Part shown: piece by piece, positions 16,763-25,290 of the stretch
Layout: each line of letters starts with the position of its first letter
How positions within the stretch are numbered: the first letter of the stretch is position 1
Assembly: GCF_000374865.1 (NCBI RefSeq)
Contig: NZ_KB895466.1
Coordinates: 1 to 64,000, forward strand
Reading direction: 5' to 3'
DNA from: Arthrobacter sp. 135MFCol5.1
GTDB lineage: Bacteria; Actinomycetota; Actinomycetes; Actinomycetales; Micrococcaceae
Length of the DNA stretch: 64,000 nucleotides
Notes under the pieces: generated by a model
Database searches by the model: none
What the model saw: only the letters and a program-made list of their open reading frames with translations
Told to the model about the DNA's origin: nothing
Made by a program: the position numbers and the translations under genes

Positions 16763-17941
16763 GTGACTGTTGCAGCAACCCCTCCCGCCCCCAAGCTGGA
16801 ACTCCCGCCCCTGAAGCTGGGACCCATCACCGTTGACACTCCGGTGATCCTGGCCCCCATGGCCGGCATCACCAACTCCGCCTTCCGCAGGCTCTGCCGT
16901 GAATACGGCGGCGGCATGTACGTGGCGGAGATGGTCACCTCCCGCGCACTGGTGGAACGGACCCCTGAATCACTCCGCATCATTTCGCATGACGACGACG
17001 AGAAAGTCCGTTCCGTCCAGCTGTACGGTGTGGATCCGGGCACCGTCGGCGCCGCCGTGCGTATGCTCGTGGAGGAAGACCGGGCGGACCACATCGACCT
17101 CAACTTCGGCTGCCCGGTCCCCAAGGTGACCCGGCGCGGCGGCGGCTCGGCCCTGCCCTGGAAGATCGACCTCTTCACCGCGATCGTGCAGACCGCCGTC
17201 AAGGAAGCCGGCAAGGGTAACGTTCCGCTGACCATCAAGATGCGCAAGGGCATTGACGATGACCACCTGACGTACCTCGATGCCGGCCGCATCGCCCGCG
17301 ACTCCGGGGTTGCCGCCGTCGCGCTGCACGGCCGCACGGCCGCCCAGTTCTACTCCGGCAAGGCGGACTGGTCCGCCATCGCGCGCCTCCGCGAGGCCCT
17401 GCCGGACATCCCGGTGCTGGGCAACGGCGATATCTGGTCAGCGGAGGACGCCGTCAGGATGGTCCGCGAAACCGGCGTGGACGGCGTGGTGGTGGGCCGC
17501 GGCTGCCAAGGGCGCCCGTGGCTGTTCGGCGACCTTCAGGCGGCATTCGAAGGCAGCGATGTCCGGCACCGGCCCAACCTGCGCCAGGTGGCCGAGGGTG
17601 TCTACCGGCACGCCGAACTGATGGTGGAGACTTTCGGTGACGAGGGCAAGGCGCTGCGTGAAATCCGGAAGCATATCGCCTGGTACTTCAAGGGCTACGT
17701 GGTGGGCGGTGAGCTGCGCACCAGGCTGGCCCTGGTCACCAGCCTTGAGGTGCTCCGGGATACCCTCGCGGAGTTGGACCTGGACTCGCCCTACCCCGGG
17801 GTTGACGCCGAGGGCCCGCGCGGACGTGCCGGCTCCCCGAAACGTCCTGCCCTGCCCAAGGACTGGCTCGATTCCCGCGCCCTGAACGCCGACCAGTCCC
17901 GGGACATCGCTGCTGCCGAGCTGGATGTCTCCGGTGGCTGA
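16763..17941 (+). CDS. dusB: tRNA-dihydrouridine synthase
   Basis: A 392-residue FMN-dependent enzyme that reduces uridines in the tRNA D-loop. The TIM-barrel signature is intact: VILAPMAGITNSAFRRLCR at the N-terminus, the catalytic Cys near residue 117 in LNFGCPVPKVTRRGGGS, KMRKGIDDDHLT, VALHGRTAAQFYSG, and FMN-binding GNGDIWSAEDA and VVVGRGCQGRPWLF. The start is the GTG at 16763. The stop is overlapped by the dgt start (17 bases), so the two are translationally coupled. Assignment to the DusB subgroup is by overall similarity. Confidence 0.92.
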   Translation: MTVAATPPAPKLELPPLKLGPITVDTPVILAPMAGITNSAFRRLCREYGGGMYVAEMVTSRALVERTPESLRIISHDDDEKVRSVQLYGVDPGTVGAAVRMLVEEDRADHIDLNFGCPVPKVTRRGGGSALPWKIDLFTAIVQTAVKEAGKGNVPLTIKMRKGIDDDHLTYLDAGRIARDSGVAAVALHGRTAAQFYSGKADWSAIARLREALPDIPVLGNGDIWSAEDAVRMVRETGVDGVVVGRGCQGRPWLFGDLQAAFEGSDVRHRPNLRQVAEGVYRHAELMVETFGDEGKALREIRKHIAWYFKGYVVGGELRTRLALVTSLEVLRDTLAELDLDSPYPGVDAEGPRGRAGSPKRPALPKDWLDSRALNADQSRDIAAAELDVSGG

Positions 17942-19265
17942 GGCTTCCCTGAGCACCCCGGTCGCCGGCACTCCGGCGTCCGGCACGCCTACCGCGGCGC
18001 TCGCCTTGCCCGGCTACGAGCTGCACGATTCCGCCCGCTGGGTGGAGGAACCGCCCAAGAACACGTACCGCTCCGATTTCGAGCGGGACCGCGCCCGGGT
18101 CCTGCACTCCTCGGCCCTGCGCCGGCTGGGCGCCAAAACCCAGGTGGTGGCCCCTGACACGGACGACTTCGTCCGCACCCGGCTCACGCACAGCCTGGAA
18201 GTGGCGCAGGTGGGCCGGGAACTCGGCCGGGCTTTGGGCTGCGACCCCGACGTGGTGGACACGGCCTGCTTGAGCCACGATCTCGGCCACCCGCCGTTTG
18301 GCCACAACGGCGAATCGGCGCTGAACGAGGTGGCGCACGCCATCGGCGGGTTCGAAGGCAACGCCCAGACGCTCCGCCTGCTCACCCGGCTCGAACCCAA
18401 AGTGCTCACGGCTGACGGCCGTCCGGCCGGGCTGAACCTCACCCGCGCAAGCCTCGATGCCGCGTCTAAATATCCGTGGTCTGCCCTGGAAGCCCCGGTG
18501 ATCCACGGCCAGCGGACCAGCAAGTTCGGCGCCTACGAGGACGATCTCCCCATCTTCAACTGGATCCGCGAGGGTGCCCCGGAGCGCCGGTCCTGCCTGG
18601 AAGCCCAGGTGATGGACCTCGCGGACGACATTTCCTACTCGGTGCACGACGTGGAGGACGCGATTGTTGCCGGCCACTTCCAGTTGCGCTGGCTGGACAA
18701 CCCGGACCACCGGGCCCGCGTGGTGGGGTACGCGAAGCAGTGGTACCTGCCGCACAACGATCCTGCGGCGATCGACGCCGCGCTGGCCCGGCTCGAGGCC
18801 ACGGACGTGTGGGTGCGCGAGGCGGACGGCAGCCGCAAGTCGATGGCAGCCCTGAAGAACATGACCAGCCAGCTGATCGGCAGGTTCTGCCAGAGCGCCC
18901 TGGAAACCACCCGTGCCGTCTACGGCCCCGAAAACCTCACCCGGTACAGCGCCGAGCTCATGGTGCCGGATGAGACGGTGATGGAGATCGCGGTCATGAA
19001 GGGCCTCGCCACCACGTTCGTGATGACCACTGAACACCGGCAGCCCATCTACGAGCGCCAGCGCGAAGTGCTGCACGCCTTGGTCACTGCCCTGAGCGCC
19101 ACGGGGGACAGGCACCTGGAACCGATGTTTGCCGCCGACTGGCGGGACGCTGCCGACGACGGGGCACGGCTCCGGGTGGTCATCGACCAGGTGGCGTCCC
19201 TGACGGATGGTTCGGCGCTTGCCATGTACGAGCGCCTGGTGGGGAGCCTGCCTTCGCTCTGGTAG
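17925..19265 (+). CDS. dgt: Deoxyguanosinetriphosphate triphosphohydrolase-like HD protein
   Basis: A 446-residue HD-domain dNTPase that would hydrolyse dNTPs to the nucleoside and tripolyphosphate. The metal site is seen in RTRLTHSLEVAQ, His118-Asp119 in LSHDLGHPPFGHNGE, and the later DLADDISYSVHDVEDA with a second HD-type Asp. The SSALRRLGAKTQV block marks the Dgt family. The first 35 residues are an Ala/Pro-rich leader not seen in all members; a later start is possible. It overlaps dusB by 17 bases, an arrangement that recurs in actinobacteria. Confidence 0.92.
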   Translation: MSPVAEASLSTPVAGTPASGTPTAALALPGYELHDSARWVEEPPKNTYRSDFERDRARVLHSSALRRLGAKTQVVAPDTDDFVRTRLTHSLEVAQVGRELGRALGCDPDVVDTACLSHDLGHPPFGHNGESALNEVAHAIGGFEGNAQTLRLLTRLEPKVLTADGRPAGLNLTRASLDAASKYPWSALEAPVIHGQRTSKFGAYEDDLPIFNWIREGAPERRSCLEAQVMDLADDISYSVHDVEDAIVAGHFQLRWLDNPDHRARVVGYAKQWYLPHNDPAAIDAALARLEATDVWVREADGSRKSMAALKNMTSQLIGRFCQSALETTRAVYGPENLTRYSAELMVPDETVMEIAVMKGLATTFVMTTEHRQPIYERQREVLHALVTALSATGDRHLEPMFAADWRDAADDGARLRVVIDQVASLTDGSALAMYERLVGSLPSLW

Positions 19266-19388
19266 CCCCGCGAGGCCGTGGCGGATCCTGCCAGCACCCG
19301 ACCGATCAACAGCTTGCTCTAAGAGTTTCCACAGGAATGAGGGGCAAGATAGGGGAAAAGGCAGGCCGTTAAAGCACGGGAGCAGGTC

Positions 19389-19703
19389 ATGAGTACTCGC
19401 AGCAGGGGCAAGCGCCTCGCCACCGGGATTACCGTGGCGGTGGGCGCGGGCAGCGTCGCCGTTGCGGGCGTCAGCGCGGCCGCCGTGTACGCCGCCACGC
19501 CTTCCGTCATCGCCAGGACCACTCCCGGGACGGACAACAGCACCCAAGGCACCACGCCGAAACCGAGCGGTTCCACCGGTTCGGGCAACGACATTTACGG
19601 GAGCCGGCAGGACGGCACGCGCCGTTCCAAGAGCTACGGAAGCACCACGCCGGTCCAACCCGGCAACGGCGGCACGGTCCACGGCAGGTCTTCGGGATCC
19701 TGA
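19389..19703 (+). CDS. Small exported or membrane-anchored protein of unknown function
   Basis: A 104-residue protein with a basic N-terminus and one hydrophobic segment (RLATGITVAVGAGSVAVAGV) ending near an Ala-rich site that could be a signal-peptidase site, followed by a Ser/Thr/Gly/Pro-rich tail without cysteines. I recognise no domain. It is two bases upstream of the ApbE gene and so belongs to the redox cluster. In similar clusters this place can hold an FMN-binding protein flavinylated by ApbE, but I see no D-x-x-[ST]-G-A-[ST] acceptor motif here. Confidence 0.6.
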   Translation: MSTRSRGKRLATGITVAVGAGSVAVAGVSAAAVYAATPSVIARTTPGTDNSTQGTTPKPSGSTGSGNDIYGSRQDGTRRSKSYGSTTPVQPGNGGTVHGRSSGS

Positions 19704-19704
19704 A

Positions 19705-20841
19705 ATGAACGGTCCTGACGCGCACGGTGCCCGCATGGGCCGGTCCGGCCCGGCCGGCACTGGGGCGGCGGAACGCGGTATGGCGGCCCAATCAACCTGG
19801 ACAGCCTGGGAGCTTGAGGCCTCCGTTACCGTTACGGACGCCGGCGCCCTGGCTGGCGCGGAACGGATCGTCCGCGACGTGGTGGCCGCCGTCGACGCCG
19901 CCTGCAGCCGTTTCCGCAACGACTCGGAACTTGTGATCCTCCAACCCCGGATGGCGCAGGGCGTCACCGTCAGCCCGATGCTCCGGCTGCTCCTGCAACG
20001 GGCCCTGGACGCGGCGGCCATGACCGGCGGCGACGTCGACCCCACCCTCGGAGCGGACCTGGCCGCACTGGGCCACGGCCCGGACCAACAGGGTATGACG
20101 GGGCTCCGCAGCGTGCCGGTGCCGGCACTGGCGAACGGAGCGGCGCGAACTCCTGCGCCGCCGTCGGCCGCATCCCCTGGCATGCCCGCGACGCGGGCAC
20201 CCGGATGGACCAGGCTCGGCCTCGACTCCACCACCCTGACCCTGCCTGCCGAACTCCGGCTTGACCTCGGTGCCACGGCCAAGGCGGTCGCGGCGGACCT
20301 CGCCGCCGACGAAGTGCACCAGCGGCTCGGCTGCGGGGTCCTCGTAGGGCTCGGCGGAGACCTGGCCAGCGCAGGGCCCGGACCCCTCGTGGATGGCCAA
20401 CCCGGCCAGTGGCAAATACTGGTCCAGGACCTGCCCGCCGACCCCGCCCAGCACATCTCCCTCGCGTCCGGGTATGCCCTCGCCACGTCCAGCACGCAAA
20501 AGCGCCGCTGGACGCACCGGGGAACCGACGTCCACCACATCCTTGACCCGCGCTTCGGGCTCCCGGCCGAGCCCGTCTGGCGGTCCGTGACAGTGGCCGC
20601 ACCCACATGCCTGGATGCCAACGCCTGCAGCACGGCCGCCATTGTCCGCGGCCACGCCGCCGTGGACTGGTTCCGGGCCGAAAATATCGTGGCCCGGCTC
20701 GTGGACCGCCACGGCCGGATTGTCACCACCGGCGGCTGGCCCACCGATAGCCAAGTCCCCCGCGGCGCCGGGTCCAATCCTGCAGACCCACCCCGCCAAG
20801 CAGCCCGCCCCGGCGCTGCGGTGGGTGGCCGCCATGGATGA
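19705..20841 (+). CDS. apbE: FAD:protein FMN transferase (ApbE family)
   Basis: A 378-residue ApbE-type flavin transferase, which attaches FMN from FAD to a Thr/Ser of target redox proteins. Family marks are the N-terminal AVDAACSRFRNDSEL, the Mg/FAD loop LRLDLGATAKAVAAD near residue 190, LVGLGGDLASAGP and HHILDPRFGLPAE. There is no signal peptide, so the protein appears cytosolic, whereas many flavinylated domains are extracytosolic. The stretch PALANGAARTPAPPSAASPG is an unusual low-complexity insert between the halves. The gene overlaps the ferric-reductase-like gene by eight bases. Confidence 0.88.
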   Translation: MNGPDAHGARMGRSGPAGTGAAERGMAAQSTWTAWELEASVTVTDAGALAGAERIVRDVVAAVDAACSRFRNDSELVILQPRMAQGVTVSPMLRLLLQRALDAAAMTGGDVDPTLGADLAALGHGPDQQGMTGLRSVPVPALANGAARTPAPPSAASPGMPATRAPGWTRLGLDSTTLTLPAELRLDLGATAKAVAADLAADEVHQRLGCGVLVGLGGDLASAGPGPLVDGQPGQWQILVQDLPADPAQHISLASGYALATSSTQKRRWTHRGTDVHHILDPRFGLPAEPVWRSVTVAAPTCLDANACSTAAIVRGHAAVDWFRAENIVARLVDRHGRIVTTGGWPTDSQVPRGAGSNPADPPRQAARPGAAVGGRHG

Positions 20842-21391
20842 GGCAATGTGGGCTTTCGGGCGGGTGAGCGGCTTCATCTCCCTTGCCCTGTTCACCGCGT
20901 CCGTACTGCTGGGAATCCTCAACAGGTCTGGCCGTCCCCTGATGGTGCTGCCGCGGTTTTCCATCAGCCTCCTGCACCGGAACATCGCCCTGCTCGCCAC
21001 CGTCTTCCTGGGGCTCCACGTGGGCTCACTGCTGCTGGACTCCTTTGCCAAGCTGAAGCCGGTGGACGTCGTGGTGCCCTTCCTGGGCTCCTTCCAACCG
21101 TTCTGGCAGGGTTTGGGGACGGTGGCCCTTGACCTGGTCCTGGCCGTGGTTGTCACCGGGTTGCTGCGGCACCGGATCGGACAACGGACCTTCAAGGCGG
21201 TCCACTGGCTGACCTATGGCGTCTGGCCGGTGGCGATGGCGCACGCCCTCGGAAACGGTACCGACGTCTCGAGCGGCTGGTTCCTGCTGCTTGCCGCGGC
21301 GTCCGCCGTCGCCCTGGCCGCGGCGCTGTTGTGGCGGCTGTCACCGACATTTCTTGAAACCTCCGCTGCCAGGCAAGGAAACCACCCGTGA
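20834..21391 (+). CDS. Ferric-reductase-like transmembrane (heme b) protein
   Basis: A 185-residue membrane protein of about five to six helices. Paired histidines suit two b hemes: HRNIALLATVFLGLHVG in one helix pair and KAVHWLTYGVWPVAMAHALG in the other. This is the ferric_reduct transmembrane core without the FAD/NAD domain of full-length FRE/NOX proteins, so electrons must come from a partner. The start at 20834 (MDEAMWAFGRVSGF) overlaps apbE; the stop overlaps the GTG of the NuoF-like gene by four bases. The context suggests a membrane electron-transfer complex. Confidence 0.82.
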   Translation: MDEAMWAFGRVSGFISLALFTASVLLGILNRSGRPLMVLPRFSISLLHRNIALLATVFLGLHVGSLLLDSFAKLKPVDVVVPFLGSFQPFWQGLGTVALDLVLAVVVTGLLRHRIGQRTFKAVHWLTYGVWPVAMAHALGNGTDVSSGWFLLLAAASAVALAAALLWRLSPTFLETSAARQGNHP

Positions 21392-22644
21392 GCCACGCCG
21401 GAGACACCTCCCAGCCGGCGCCCCCGGATGCGGCACGGCAGGAACCGCGCCTCCTCGCGGCCGGCCCGGATGCCGGCTGGGACCAGCACCTGGATACCTT
21501 CGGCCCCCTGGACGCAGACGCGGCCGCACCGGGGCTGCTTGACGCGCTCGCGGCGTCGGGGCTGACCGGCCGGGGCGGGGCAGCGTTCGAAACCTGGCGC
21601 AAGGTGACCGCCACGGCGGAGTCCGGCCGCAAGGGCCTGTTTGCGGCCCGGCCGGTGGTGATCGCCAACGGCGCCGAGGGCGAACCACTCAGCTTCAAAG
21701 ACCGGACCCTCCTTAGCCATGCACCGCACCTGGTCATCGACGGCCTGCTCACCCTGGCGGCTGCGTTGGGCGGCGCCGGCACCTACGTGTACGCGCCGGC
21801 AGCAGGCCTGCCCCGTGTCCGGCAGGCCCTCGCGGGGCGTCCCGGCACCAAGCGGGTCCGGGTGGTGGAGGCGCCGGAAACGTTCATCTCGGGCGAGTCG
21901 AGCGCGGTGGTCAACATGATTGCCACCGGAAATGCGGTGCCGGTTGACCAACGCCGGCGCCTGAGCGAATCGGGACTGAATGGCCGCCCCACGCTGGTGG
22001 TCAATGTCGAAACCCTGGCACAGGTTGCCCTGATCGCCCGCTACGGGGCGCAGTGGTTCCGCCAAGCGGGAACTGCGACGGATCCGGGAACCCGGCTCGT
22101 GTCAGTATCCGGTCCGGCCCCGGTCCGCGACGTGGTGCTGGAGGTGCCGGGCGGGGTGGAACTTTCCGCCGTCCTCAAGGAAGCGGGGATGGACCCGGCT
22201 CCCTTGTCCGCCGTCCTGGTGGGCGGCTACCACGGCCGCTGGGTACGGCCTGCTGCCCATGTGCTCTCGCCGGAGGGGCCGGTGGGCGGGACGGTGCGCC
22301 CCGGAGCAGGCGTGATCCATGCGCTGGATCCGCACGCCTGCGGGATCGGGGCGACCGCCCGGATCCTCACCTACCTCGCCAATGAATCGGCCAGGCAATG
22401 CGGACCCTGCATGTTCGGCCTGCCGGCCATGGCGTCCGTCCTCAACCGGATCGCTGGCGGGGAACGCAACCCCCGCCTCGCCTCCGAACTGGACCGACTG
22501 GGACGGCTGGTGTCCGGCCGCGGCGCCTGCCGGCATCCTGAGGGGACCACTGGGCTGGTCAGCAGCGCCCTGGAGGTGTTCGCCGCGGACTTCCGTGCGC
22601 ACCTCGCCGGATACTGTGTTCCCCTGGGGGGAGTGGCGGCATGA
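21388..22644 (+). CDS. NuoF-like FMN/Fe-S protein
   Basis: A 418-residue relative of the NADH-binding 51-kDa subunit of complex I. The FMN/NADH region shows GRGGAAFETWRK near residue 60 and ANGAEGEPLSFKDRTLL near 92, then an SLBB-like segment (VSVSGPAPVRDVVLEVPGG) and the Fe-S domain. In the Fe-S domain the usual SCGxCxPC reads SARQCGPC, so the first Cys is absent; a later Cys is in GRGACRHPEG. It starts at the GTG at 21388 inside the previous stop and overlaps the ferredoxin by four bases. It may feed electrons to or from the membrane heme protein. Confidence 0.85.
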   Translation: MSHAGDTSQPAPPDAARQEPRLLAAGPDAGWDQHLDTFGPLDADAAAPGLLDALAASGLTGRGGAAFETWRKVTATAESGRKGLFAARPVVIANGAEGEPLSFKDRTLLSHAPHLVIDGLLTLAAALGGAGTYVYAPAAGLPRVRQALAGRPGTKRVRVVEAPETFISGESSAVVNMIATGNAVPVDQRRRLSESGLNGRPTLVVNVETLAQVALIARYGAQWFRQAGTATDPGTRLVSVSGPAPVRDVVLEVPGGVELSAVLKEAGMDPAPLSAVLVGGYHGRWVRPAAHVLSPEGPVGGTVRPGAGVIHALDPHACGIGATARILTYLANESARQCGPCMFGLPAMASVLNRIAGGERNPRLASELDRLGRLVSGRGACRHPEGTTGLVSSALEVFAADFRAHLAGYCVPLGGVAA

Positions 22645-22901
22645 CTGCCATTCTGCACATCGACTGGACCAGCTGCGACGGCCGCGGCCTGTGCACAGAA
22701 CTGCTTCCCGGCGTACTGGACCGTGATGACTGGGGATACCCCGTGGCACGCGGGAAGTCCGGCCGCGAACGGACGGACATTCCGCTGCGGGACGCGGACC
22801 GGGAAGCCGCGCAGGAGGCCGTGTCCCTCTGCCCCAAGCTGGCCCTGAGCCTCCAGGAACGCATGGAGCCGGCACGTGAAAGCCGTAAGCCGGGACGGTG
22901 A
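22641..22901 (+). CDS. Ferredoxin, 3Fe-4S type
   Basis: An 86-residue ferredoxin with cysteines in the C-x5-C ... C-P pattern: CDGRGLC near residues 13-19 and SLCPKLAL near 63. This three-Cys pattern is that of the single-cluster [3Fe-4S] ferredoxins common in actinobacteria. It overlaps the NuoF-like stop by four bases and ends about 15 bases before dnaG, so it closes the redox operon. Partner of the NuoF-like protein by context. Confidence 0.82.
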   Translation: MTAILHIDWTSCDGRGLCTELLPGVLDRDDWGYPVARGKSGRERTDIPLRDADREAAQEAVSLCPKLALSLQERMEPARESRKPGR

Positions 22902-22916
22902 CACTAAGATTGCTGT

Positions 22917-24851
22917 GTGGCTGGGCTGATTAAACGTGAAGATATCGACGAAGTACGCCAGCGCACGGACATCAAGGAAGTGGTTGACGGCTACGTCACG
23001 CTCAAAGGCGCCGGGCTGGGAACCTGGAAGGGCCTGTGCCCCTTCCACGACGAGCGTTCGCCGTCCTTCACCGTCCGCCCCCAGGTAGGCCGCTACCACT
23101 GCTTTGGCTGCGGCGAGGACGGTGACGTCATCGCCTTCGTCCAAAAGCAGGACCACAGCTCCTTCCACGAGGCGGTAGAAAAACTCGCCGCCCGGATCGG
23201 CTACGAGCTGCGCTACGAGGATGGCGGAAGCGGGCCCAACCGGGAGGAAGTGGGCCGGCGGCAGCGTTTGCTGGACGCCCACAAAATTGCCGACGAGTTC
23301 TTCCGCGCCCAGTTGCTCACGCCTGGTGCTGCCGAGGCCCGGAACTTCCTGCACGGACGGGGCTTTGACCGGGCAGCCGCCGAGCACTTCGGCTGCGGGT
23401 ATGCCCCCCAAGGCTGGGATGCGTTGCTGAAGCACCTCCGGGGCCGCGGCTTCACCGACGCCGAGCTGAAGCTCACCGGCATGTTCTCGGAGGGCAACCG
23501 CGGCATCTACGACCGCTTCCGCGGCCGCCTCATCTGGCCCATCAAGGACATCGCCGGCGACACCATCGGCTTCGGCGCCCGCAAGCTCTACGAGGATGAC
23601 CAGGGCCCCAAGTACCTCAACACCCCGGAAACCACGCTCTACAAGAAGTCCCAGGTCCTCTACGGAATCGACCTCGCCAAGCGCAGCATCGCCAAGGACC
23701 GCCAACTCGTGGTGGTGGAGGGCTACACGGACGTGATGGCCTGCCACCTTGCAGGAATTACGACGGCGGTGGCCACCTGTGGAACGGCGTTCGGCACCGA
23801 GCACATCAAGATTGCCCGCCGGCTTCTGTCCGACGACGGCACCGGGGGAGAAGTGGTGTTCACGTTCGACGGGGACGCCGCGGGACAGAAAGCGGCCCTC
23901 CGCGCCTTCGAGGAAGACCAGCGCTTCACGGCCCAGACCTACGTGGCGGTGGAACCCACGGGCGCCGACCCCTGCGACCTCCGCCTGAGCAGGGGAGACG
24001 AAGCAGTGCACGCCCTCATCCAGTCCCGCCGGCCGCTGTTTGAATTCGCCATCCGCACCACCTTGAAGCAGTTCAACCTGGATACCGTTGAGGGCCGCGT
24101 ACAGGGCCTGAAAGCCTCAGTGCCCGTGGTGGCCGCCATTCGTGACGCCTCCACCCGGACCGGCTACTGCCAGGCGCTGACCGGCTGGCTCGGGATGCCG
24201 GACCCCAACGAAGTCCTCCGCCTGGTCACGGCCGCCGTGAAGCGGGGGGACACCGGACGTCCGGCGGCCTCCGGCCACCCGCAGGCCGGCAAGGCCGCCC
24301 AGCCGGGCGCCGCCCAACCCGGCGGCCCCGGCGTTGCTGCCGGGCCGTCGTCGGGCGCGGTCCCTTCCTACCACGGGCCGGACCCCCGGGATCCCGTGGC
24401 CTCGATGGAACGCCAGGCCCTGGAGGTGGCACTCCAGCAGCCGTCCCTGCTGGCCGGCGCCGTTTGGGACCGCTTCGCAGACGCCCGGTTCGCCACGCCC
24501 GCCTTCCAGGCGGTCCACGACGCCATGCGCGCCACCGGTCCGGGGCAGGCGGCCGGTGATCCGGTGCGCTGGGTGGAACACGTGATGCACGAAGTGCCCG
24601 AACCCCTCCGGCCGCTGGTCTCGGAGCTGGCTGTGGTGCCGCTGCCTGCCCACACGGAGGAGGCCGTGCTGAAGTATTGCCGCGACATCCTGTCCCGCTT
24701 GTTCGAGCTGCAGATCACCCGGGTCAAGGCGGACAAGATGGGGCAGCTGCAACGGCTCGATCCGGCCGCGGATCCGGAAACCTACCAGCGGCTCAACCGT
24801 GAACTGATGATGCTGGAAATGGAACGCCGGGCCCTGCGCGCCGAGGCGTAG
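22917..24851 (+). CDS. dnaG: DNA primase
   Basis: A 644-residue primase that makes RNA primers for replication. The N-terminal CHC2 zinc finger (LCPFHDERSPSFTV ... HCFGCGEDGD) spans residues 40-65. The catalytic core follows, with TOPRIM motifs VVEGYTDVMA near 268 and FTFDGDAAGQKAA near 320. A Gly/Pro/Ala-rich linker around 450-485 leads to the C-terminal DnaB-interacting region. It starts at the GTG at 22917 (MAGLIKRED). It lies 15 bases after the ferredoxin gene and may share its transcript, though the pairing looks incidental. Confidence 0.97.
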   Translation: MAGLIKREDIDEVRQRTDIKEVVDGYVTLKGAGLGTWKGLCPFHDERSPSFTVRPQVGRYHCFGCGEDGDVIAFVQKQDHSSFHEAVEKLAARIGYELRYEDGGSGPNREEVGRRQRLLDAHKIADEFFRAQLLTPGAAEARNFLHGRGFDRAAAEHFGCGYAPQGWDALLKHLRGRGFTDAELKLTGMFSEGNRGIYDRFRGRLIWPIKDIAGDTIGFGARKLYEDDQGPKYLNTPETTLYKKSQVLYGIDLAKRSIAKDRQLVVVEGYTDVMACHLAGITTAVATCGTAFGTEHIKIARRLLSDDGTGGEVVFTFDGDAAGQKAALRAFEEDQRFTAQTYVAVEPTGADPCDLRLSRGDEAVHALIQSRRPLFEFAIRTTLKQFNLDTVEGRVQGLKASVPVVAAIRDASTRTGYCQALTGWLGMPDPNEVLRLVTAAVKRGDTGRPAASGHPQAGKAAQPGAAQPGGPGVAAGPSSGAVPSYHGPDPRDPVASMERQALEVALQQPSLLAGAVWDRFADARFATPAFQAVHDAMRATGPGQAAGDPVRWVEHVMHEVPEPLRPLVSELAVVPLPAHTEEAVLKYCRDILSRLFELQITRVKADKMGQLQRLDPAADPETYQRLNRELMMLEMERRALRAEA

Positions 24852-24937
24852 CCGGGCCCGTACCGGGGTGGCCGGGACGGACGGCGTCCCGATTTCGTTT
24901 CCGCCGCAGGTGTTTGCTAGGCTAATACCCGCTTCAT

Positions 24938-25010
24938 TCCTCCTTAGCTCAATTGGCAGAGCATTCGACTGTTAATCGAAGGGTTGCTGGTTCAAGTCCA
25001 GCAGGAGGAG
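24938..25010 (+). tRNA. tRNA-Asn (GTT), copy 1
   Basis: A 73-base cloverleaf. The acceptor TCCTCCT pairs with AGGAGGA, with discriminator G; the D arm has AGCTCAATTGGCAGAGC; the anticodon GTT is at 24971-24973 in loop CTGTTAA; the T arm contains GGTTCAAGTCC. CCA is not encoded. It is identical to the copy at 25133. Confidence 0.96.
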
Positions 25011-25016
25011 CGCACA

Positions 25017-25051
25017 GTCCCCGTTTCGGCCTCCGGAACGGGGACTTTTCT
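25017..25051 (+). terminator. Rho-independent terminator after tRNA-Asn 1
   Basis: GTCCCCGTTTCGG pairs with CCGGAACGGGGAC with one wobble, followed by TTTTC. It starts seven bases past the tRNA. Confidence 0.85.
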
Positions 25052-25132
25052 TTGCCCGCGGGCTGTTTGGGCCCGGAAAACCGCCGATTTCCCTTGGGCC
25101 GGAATCCTTTGCTAATGTCATACCTGCTTCAT

Positions 25133-25205
25133 TCCTCCTTAGCTCAATTGGCAGAGCATTCGACTGTTAATCGAAGGGTTGCTGGTTCAAGTCCAGCAGG
25201 AGGAG
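25133..25205 (+). tRNA. tRNA-Asn (GTT), copy 2
   Basis: Same 73-base sequence as copy 1, anticodon GTT at 25166-25168. Identity extends a few bases beyond both ends (GCTTCAT before, CGCA after), showing a local duplication. It has its own upstream region and terminator. Confidence 0.96.
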
Positions 25206-25213
25206 CGCAACGG

Positions 25214-25254
25214 AAAATCCCTGTTCCTCCAGCCGGCGGAACAGGGATTTTTTT
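25214..25254 (+). terminator. Rho-independent terminator after tRNA-Asn 2
   Basis: AAATCCCTGTTCC pairs with GGAACAGGGATTT around a ten-base loop, followed by a T-run. It differs in sequence from the terminator of copy 1. The rest of 24852-25290 shows no gene. Confidence 0.88.
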
Positions 25255-25290
25255 GTCTTCGCGGGCAAAGCCTTGGACGCGCCCGGCAGA

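Noticed and set aside
19389..19703. The small protein as an FMN-binding domain
   Set aside because: It has no acceptor motif and no FMN-binding fold; the sequence is low-complexity.
17736..20846. A very long open minus-strand frame over dgt and apbE
   Set aside because: It is an antisense reading of GC-rich coding DNA with atypical composition and no domain; dgt and apbE are the real genes.
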